From: Pseudoalteromonas sp. H71
GTDB lineage: Bacteria > Pseudomonadota > Gammaproteobacteria > Enterobacterales > Alteromonadaceae
Direction: 5' to 3'
DNA length: 48,682 nt
Assembly: GCF_001468485.1 (NCBI RefSeq)
Contig: NZ_LODI01000044.1
Coordinates: 1 to 48,682 of the forward strand
This document shows positions 44,585 through 48,682 of this stretch, one piece after another. Every line of letters begins with the position of its first letter. Positions within the stretch are counted from its first letter, which is position 1. The position numbers and the translations under genes were made by a program. The notes under the pieces are model-generated. The model saw only the letters and a list, made by a program, of their open reading frames with translations. It was not told the origin of the DNA and made no database searches.

Positions 44585-46615
44585 ATGAGGAAAATGAGTG
44601 TGAAAAAAACAGAACATCTGTGTGTATCTGATTTACAAAAACATTTAATAGATTTAGCTAATTGTGAACACGGTGCTGATTTGTTGGATTTGCTTAGAGC
44701 GGTATTTGAGTCACGGCTTAAATATACTGACTGTATTATCATCAATAGGTATAAATATAGATATTACGAGACGATAGCGACGACTAATGATCAGTTTAGT
44801 GACAAAATGTGGTCCGAGTGTTCTTTGTTTACACAAACGGCTGAACACGGTTATGCCATATGCCGATACCCTCAACAAATTGAAGAACTCGAATTTTCGA
44901 TTACATATTCAATTCAAACCTTAAAACTAAAAAACTCTTTATTATTTAGTGTGAACACACACTTTGATAAAGGCATAATTATTTTTACAAATGTAGATGC
45001 ACAGCAATGTGAGCAATTTATTAATTCAGACACAATTAAAATATTCTTGCAGCAGGCGTTTTATACATTAATTAATCACGTTAAGTTAGCTAAACAAACC
45101 AATAAAGCTTTATCGCTTACACATAGATTTACGACACTCTCTAACCTATTTAAAGAGTATGGGTCAGAGTGGTTTTGGCGATTAAACCCGCTAATGGTAT
45201 TTGAAAGTATTAATAATATTGAAACTATTGGGAATGTGTACGATCAGCTTTTTATTGGTCATAAAATTGAACACATCATTACAGATAATGAAAAGCAAAA
45301 TACAGAAAAATGGCAGCAATTTAACCAGCTAATTGATGACCGTAACGACTTTCATGATTTTGAATTTGAGGTTGAAGCCGACAAAAATTTTTGGGTCATT
45401 TTAACAGGTAAACCTCTTTACGATAAGTTAGGCAATTTTTTAGGTTACATGGGGCTTGCTAAAAATATTACGACGTCTAAACAGCGAGAGTTTGCTCTTC
45501 AGGCGCAAACATTAAGGGCTGAAGAGGCAAGCCAAACAAAATCAAAATTTTTGAGAGTGATGTCTCATGAAATCAGAACGCCTATTCATGCCGTTATGGG
45601 GATGATTGAGTTATTGCTTGATACAGAGCTCAGCCCCGAGCAACAGCAACTTGTTAATTATGCTAACTCAAGCACCGAAATTTTATACGGTTTAATCACC
45701 GATGTGCTCGATTTTTCAAAAATTGAGTCAGGCACGGTTTCATGTCTAAAAAAACCATTTGATATAAAGCTGTTAACTGAAAATATAGTAGGGCAGTTAA
45801 ATATTGTTGAAAAGTCAGATGACATTCTTTTTACCACCCACATCGATACGCAAATTCCCCAATATGTTGTTGGTGACGAATACAGATTAGGCCAAGTATT
45901 ATTTAATGTAATTAGTAACGCGTTTAAGTACACAGTAAATGGTCAAATAAATTTAAACGTAGTTTTACAGAATGAGCAGCTTGTTTTTGAGGTAAAAGAC
46001 TCGGGTATTGGTATAGCTAAAAAGCATTTAGATTTAATCTTTAAGCCATTTAGTCAGGTAAATGACAGTATAAACCGTAAAAGTGAAGGGGTTGGATTAG
46101 GATTAAGTATTTCAAAAAACTTATTAGGCATAATGAGAGGAGACATAACAGTAGATACCCAACTGGGTTTAGGCAGTACGTTTACCATTTCAATACCATT
46201 TGAAGAGGCCCATGTTAGTGATATTGTTGATAATGTAATACATAAACAATCGGCGCTAACAATTTTGGTGGCCGAGGACAACAAAACGAATCAAGTACTG
46301 ATCAAGGCGTATTTAGAAAAGCTGAATCATAAAGTCACTTTGGCTAATCATGGGCACGAGGCTATTGACTTATTTTCGCGTAAAAAGTTTGATTTAGTAT
46401 TAATGGATATCATGATGCCTGAAATGGATGGTTTAACTGCTGCAGAATATATAAGAGATGAATTAGTAAGCGATGTACCAATTTACGCATTAACCGCTAA
46501 TGCAGAAAAAGATAATAAAGCGTCATGCTTTAAAGTGGGTATGAACAAAGTACTCACAAAGCCGATTAAATTTCAAGAACTCGAAGCCGCCTTGAAAGGG
46601 CTATTCCCACGATAA
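44585..46615 (+). CDS. cytoplasmic hybrid sensor histidine kinase (GAF-PAS-HK-REC)
   Basis: The start is uncertain: the ATG at 44585 or at 44594 (GAGGA close upstream) is possible, and a TTG at 44534 is less likely. From 44585 the protein has 676 residues. About 15-180 is a GAF-like sensory domain and ~185-300 a PAS domain (F-W-R-L-N-P, ending Y-M-G-L-A-K-N-I-T). HisKA follows with His328 (M-S-H-E-I-R-T-P), then the ATPase domain (N-A-F-K-Y-T, D-S-G-I-G-I, G-L-G-L-S-I). A C-terminal receiver has Asp608 (L-V-L-M-D-I-M-M-P-E-M-D-G) and Lys in L-T-K-P. No membrane segment is visible, so it senses a cytoplasmic signal. It lacks its own Hpt; the separate Hpt protein at 43225 probably fills that step. 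Confidence 0.87.
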   Translation: MRKMSVKKTEHLCVSDLQKHLIDLANCEHGADLLDLLRAVFESRLKYTDCIIINRYKYRYYETIATTNDQFSDKMWSECSLFTQTAEHGYAICRYPQQIEELEFSITYSIQTLKLKNSLLFSVNTHFDKGIIIFTNVDAQQCEQFINSDTIKIFLQQAFYTLINHVKLAKQTNKALSLTHRFTTLSNLFKEYGSEWFWRLNPLMVFESINNIETIGNVYDQLFIGHKIEHIITDNEKQNTEKWQQFNQLIDDRNDFHDFEFEVEADKNFWVILTGKPLYDKLGNFLGYMGLAKNITTSKQREFALQAQTLRAEEASQTKSKFLRVMSHEIRTPIHAVMGMIELLLDTELSPEQQQLVNYANSSTEILYGLITDVLDFSKIESGTVSCLKKPFDIKLLTENIVGQLNIVEKSDDILFTTHIDTQIPQYVVGDEYRLGQVLFNVISNAFKYTVNGQINLNVVLQNEQLVFEVKDSGIGIAKKHLDLIFKPFSQVNDSINRKSEGVGLGLSISKNLLGIMRGDITVDTQLGLGSTFTISIPFEEAHVSDIVDNVIHKQSALTILVAEDNKTNQVLIKAYLEKLNHKVTLANHGHEAIDLFSRKKFDLVLMDIMMPEMDGLTAAEYIRDELVSDVPIYALTANAEKDNKASCFKVGMNKVLTKPIKFQELEAALKGLFPR

Positions 46616-46706
46616 AATACAGCCCCAGTTATCTTATTAATTGATTTTAGGCTAATTGGTTAAGGGTTGGGAGAAATTTGCTTTTAAGTATTTATACTTT
46701 TTGGAT

Positions 46707-46783
46707 TGGTACGACTGAGTGGATTCGAACCACCGACCCCTACCATGTCAAGGTAGTGCTCTAACCAACTGAGCTACAGTCGT
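46707..46783 (-). tRNA. tRNA-Val(GAC)
   Basis: A 77-nt tRNA with encoded CCA. The acceptor ACGACTG pairs with CAGTCGT; D-arm TAGCTCAGTTGGTTAGAGC; anticodon stem CTACC/GGTAG with loop TTGACAT gives anticodon GAC (valine, codon GUC). The T-loop TTCGAAT is standard. It is the distal copy of an array transcribed from the promoter near 47111. Confidence 0.95.
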
Positions 46784-46809
46784 ACAATTTTTTTAGGGTT
46801 CTTAAATGT

Positions 46810-46895
46810 TGGTACGACTGAGTGGATTCGAGTTACTGACCCTTTGGCCAAGAGTAGGTAGTGCTCTTTCCTTCAATTATACGTTTCATTAATGT
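46810..46895 (-). pseudogene. degenerate tRNA-Val copy 1
   Basis: It starts at the CCA end like the flanking tRNAs (TGGTACGACTGAGTGGATTCGA on the plus strand, shared with the real genes). It then diverges: the T-stem is broken, the anticodon arm is replaced by GGCCAAGAGTAGG, and the D-arm keeps only GTAGTGCTCT before TTTCCTTCAATTATACG. It cannot fold as a tRNA. It shares a ~40-nt tail (ending TTCATTAATGTTGGTACGACT) with copy 2. Confidence 0.7.
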
Positions 46896-46988
46896 TGGTA
46901 CGACTAAGGGATTCGAGTTACTGAGCCTTGAGCCGGGTGGCCAAGAGTAAGTAGTGCTCTTTCCTTTAATTATACGTTTCATTAATAT
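46896..46988 (-). pseudogene. degenerate tRNA-Val copy 2
   Basis: It has the same degenerate design as copy 1 (CCA end, TACGACT acceptor half, GGATTCGAGTTACTGA, GGCCAAGAGTAAGTAGTGCTC) plus a ~7-nt insertion (GAGCCGGG region near 46930). Copies 1 and 2 are closer to each other than to the intact tRNAs, so one arose from the other after the decay began. Confidence 0.7.
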
Positions 46989-47065
46989 TGGTACGACTGA
47001 GTGGATTCGAACCACCGACCCCTACCATGTCAAGGTAGTGCTCTAACCAACTGAGCTACAGTCGT
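46989..47065 (-). tRNA. tRNA-Val(GAC)
   Basis: Its 77 nt read the same as the copy at 46707-46783, including the encoded CCA, anticodon GAC and T-loop TTCGAAT. It is the promoter-proximal member of the array. Confidence 0.95.
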
Positions 47066-47110
47066 ATTTTACATTTAGTAAGCTTATGAAAATAATCACC
47101 AGCGGTCGCT

Positions 47111-47139
47111 AATATATAGCGTGGGGGAGGTCGAATCAA
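47111..47139 (-). promoter_or_regulatory. promoter of the tRNA-Val array
   Basis: On the minus strand TTGATT (47139-47134), a 17-bp spacer and TATATT (47116-47111) are followed by a G/C-rich AGCGACCGC discriminator, typical of stringently controlled stable-RNA promoters. It lies ~46 bp upstream of the first tRNA. Confidence 0.6.
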
Positions 47140-47179
47140 GCACGTTTCGTATTTTTAAGTTTATTTGCCGTTTTTTTAT

Positions 47180-48241
47180 TCATATTGGGCTGATTTCACA
47201 CGTTTTATAAAATTCTTGCCACCAAATAACATGCTGTTTAGCTGAGCTTTTTAACTGATTTAATAAATTTGTTTTAGAGTGAGGTGCAAGTAGCTCATTA
47301 ATAGCATCTGTTGTTACTGGCTCTTTATACCAAACCTGGTTTAATAAAGGCTGAAGTACTTCAAGAAAACCAATAAGTTGTGCCTGATATGGCTGTATTT
47401 GCGACAAATAATATTTTTGAAAAATATTATTCATAATTTTCGCTTTATCTTTGTTTTTATTTTTAGGGCAAAGAGTATTTAGCTCTATATTTTCAACTAA
47501 ATTAGTGGCAGATTGATTTAGTCGAACTTGTTGCCTTACAGATTTGATTAAGGACTGATTAAACCTGTATTTGTTAAGCGTTTCGAGTGCTTGATATATT
47601 GCATCTGCGTTTATTTCGTCAAATTGAGACTGTGCTAATTGAGCTTTAATAGCAGTCAGTTTTTGCATAGCCTCTATTGTATCGCTAAAGCCCGCGGGTT
47701 CTTTATTTAACTCGGAAGCGGTTAGCGACCATGTGCGGTTTAGCTCCGACTCTTCCAAAAGAGCTGCATTAAAGTAATAAAGTAAATTAGTTTGTTTTTG
47801 ATTTTTTGCTTCACTAATTTTTTTATACGTTGCTGAGGATTCTTCGAGCGAGGCTAAGCAGCTATTGGCGTTTTGAATAAAGTCTATTTGATATTTTAAA
47901 CGCCCTGCAGCGGTGGCTGTCTTACCCAGTTGATTGTTGTGCTCACTTATCACCACATTTAAGTTACAACTACTGATCCCCGCAAGCTCAACTATACCCA
48001 GTGTTATTTTATTGTTTTTGAGTTTGGTTAACGGCTTTAACTTTAGTGAATTTAGCGATGGCAGGTCTTCAGATTTTTTATCGGTTACATTTTCAAGGCG
48101 TTCTATGTAAGTGCTGTTTATATTACTAGGAGCTTCTGTACAAGCTGTAAGCACAGTAGTGGCTAGTATCAGTAATATACATACTGATACTAACTGCTTT
48201 ATATAATGTAAATTGAGTGTGTTAGCTAATAAATGGTTCAT
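47180..48241 (-). CDS. DUF3080-type lipoprotein
   Basis: A 353-residue predicted lipoprotein with lipobox L-T-A-C (Cys34) after an unusually long n-region. The mature part is mainly helical, with a W-Y-K-E-P and W-W-Q-E-F-Y-K-T-C C-terminal region as in DUF3080 proteins of vibrios and Pseudoalteromonas. Its function is unknown. The start overlaps the end of the upstream MATE gene by 20 bp, so the two are cotranscribed. The n-region could be shorter if a downstream start is used, but no better ribosome-binding site was found. Confidence 0.7.
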   Translation of the reverse strand: MNHLLANTLNLHYIKQLVSVCILLILATTVLTACTEAPSNINSTYIERLENVTDKKSEDLPSLNSLKLKPLTKLKNNKITLGIVELAGISSCNLNVVISEHNNQLGKTATAAGRLKYQIDFIQNANSCLASLEESSATYKKISEAKNQKQTNLLYYFNAALLEESELNRTWSLTASELNKEPAGFSDTIEAMQKLTAIKAQLAQSQFDEINADAIYQALETLNKYRFNQSLIKSVRQQVRLNQSATNLVENIELNTLCPKNKNKDKAKIMNNIFQKYYLSQIQPYQAQLIGFLEVLQPLLNQVWYKEPVTTDAINELLAPHSKTNLLNQLKSSAKQHVIWWQEFYKTCEISPI

Positions 48242-48682
48242 GTTTAAAGCGCTTACTAACGGTTAGCATTAAGAGTATGGCTGCGACGGTGAGCCCGACA
48301 ATTATACCAATCCAAAACCCGTGCGGCCCCATTGCTGGTACTATTATGTCTGTTCTTGCTAATACGTAGCCTAAGCTAAAGCCGATTAACCAATATGAAA
48401 TAAACGTGATGTAAGAAATAGGGGCCGTGTGTTTTAACCCTCTTAAAATGCCATTTGCTGCAACTTGTAGGGCATCGGGCAATTGGTAAATACAGGCTAA
48501 AACCATAATTGAAGTGGCAAGGGCAATAACAGCAGGGCTCTCTGTGTATAGCTCACTGATTACATCACGGCCTATAAACGTTATAAACGCCAAAAACAGT
48601 GCGATGAATACAGCCAGTAGATAACTTGTCGATACAGCTATTTTTAACTGTTCATACTTGTTTTGGCCGTACAAGTTACCAA
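48222..48682 (-). CDS. norM: MATE-family (NorM-like) multidrug exporter, C-terminal part
   Basis: The frame is open to the window edge, where it reads G-N-L-Y-G-Q-N-K-Y-E-Q; the N-terminal two thirds lie outside. The ~153 residues seen include four membrane segments, the Y-Q-L-P-D-A-L-Q-V-A-A-N-G-I-L-R-G-L-K motif of NorM, and M-G-P-H-G-F-W-I-G-I-I-V-G. It would export cationic drugs in exchange for Na+ or H+. The symbol is a family-level suggestion. Confidence 0.8.
   Translation of the reverse strand, partial: GNLYGQNKYEQLKIAVSTSYLLAVFIALFLAFITFIGRDVISELYTESPAVIALATSIMVLACIYQLPDALQVAANGILRGLKHTAPISYITFISYWLIGFSLGYVLARTDIIVPAMGPHGFWIGIIVGLTVAAILLMLTVSKRFKHEPFIS

Noticed and set aside
46707..47065. 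tRNA-Asp reading of the array
   Set aside because: The anticodon in the 7-nt loop TTGACAT is GAC, which pairs with the valine codon GUC; GUC would be the Asp anticodon.

Overview
The window looks like chromosomal DNA from a marine gammaproteobacterium, most like Pseudoalteromonas. This rests on moderate AT richness, the GntR-prpB-prpC-acnD-prpF order, the Val(GAC) tRNA type, a NorM/DUF3080 pair and LuxO/LuxU-like signalling proteins. The genus is an inference from gene content; no database search was done.

Layout. (1) 1-670: the end of an IS3-type transposase, a small inverted-repeat element, and the terminator of rsmF. (2) 672-2111: rsmF, on the minus strand. (3) 2204-9107: the methylcitrate (propionate) pathway, with a GntR/FCD regulator, prpB, prpC, acnD and prpF. 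Three TGTCGACA palindromes precede the regulator and a terminator-like hairpin lies between prpC and acnD. (4) 9676-15778: an unrecognised trio made of a large Ala-rich lipoprotein, an outer-membrane barrel and a second lipoprotein that shares a C-X5-C feature with the first. (5) 15864-38949: a compact nitrate-assimilation and molybdenum-cofactor island. It contains moeA, modABC, moeB, narK, a fused PP2C phosphatase/Ser-Thr kinase, a porin, an NirB-like flavoprotein, nasA, moaA-mobA-moaB-moaC-moaD-moaE, a MOSC protein, a NasR-like NIT/ANTAR antiterminator, cobA, nirD and nirB. (6) 39375-46615: a small membrane protein, then a decayed polysaccharide region. Remnants of an O-antigen ligase, a glycosyltransferase and a YvcK/CofD-like protein are interleaved with an apparently intact phosphorelay (hybrid kinase, Hpt protein, LuxO-like sigma-54 activator). 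(7) 46707-47065: two tRNA-Val(GAC) genes flanking two degenerate tRNA-like copies. (8) 47180-48682: a DUF3080-type lipoprotein and the C-terminal part of a NorM-type MATE exporter.

How the genes work together. Nitrate would cross the outer membrane through the porin and the inner membrane through NarK. NasA, fed by the NirB-like flavoprotein, would reduce it to nitrite, and NirBD with siroheme (precursor from CobA) would reduce nitrite to ammonium. ModABC, MoaABCDE, MobA, MoeA and MoeB supply molybdopterin cofactor. Exact-spacing sigma-54 promoters precede narK, the nas operon and nirB. The nirB leader carries a terminator preceded by an ANTAR-type hexaloop, which together resemble the NtrC/sigma-54 plus NasR-attenuation logic known from Klebsiella nasF. 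A fourth sigma-54 promoter at 39894 lies downstream of a perfect match to the LuxO-site consensus, but the gene it drives is broken.
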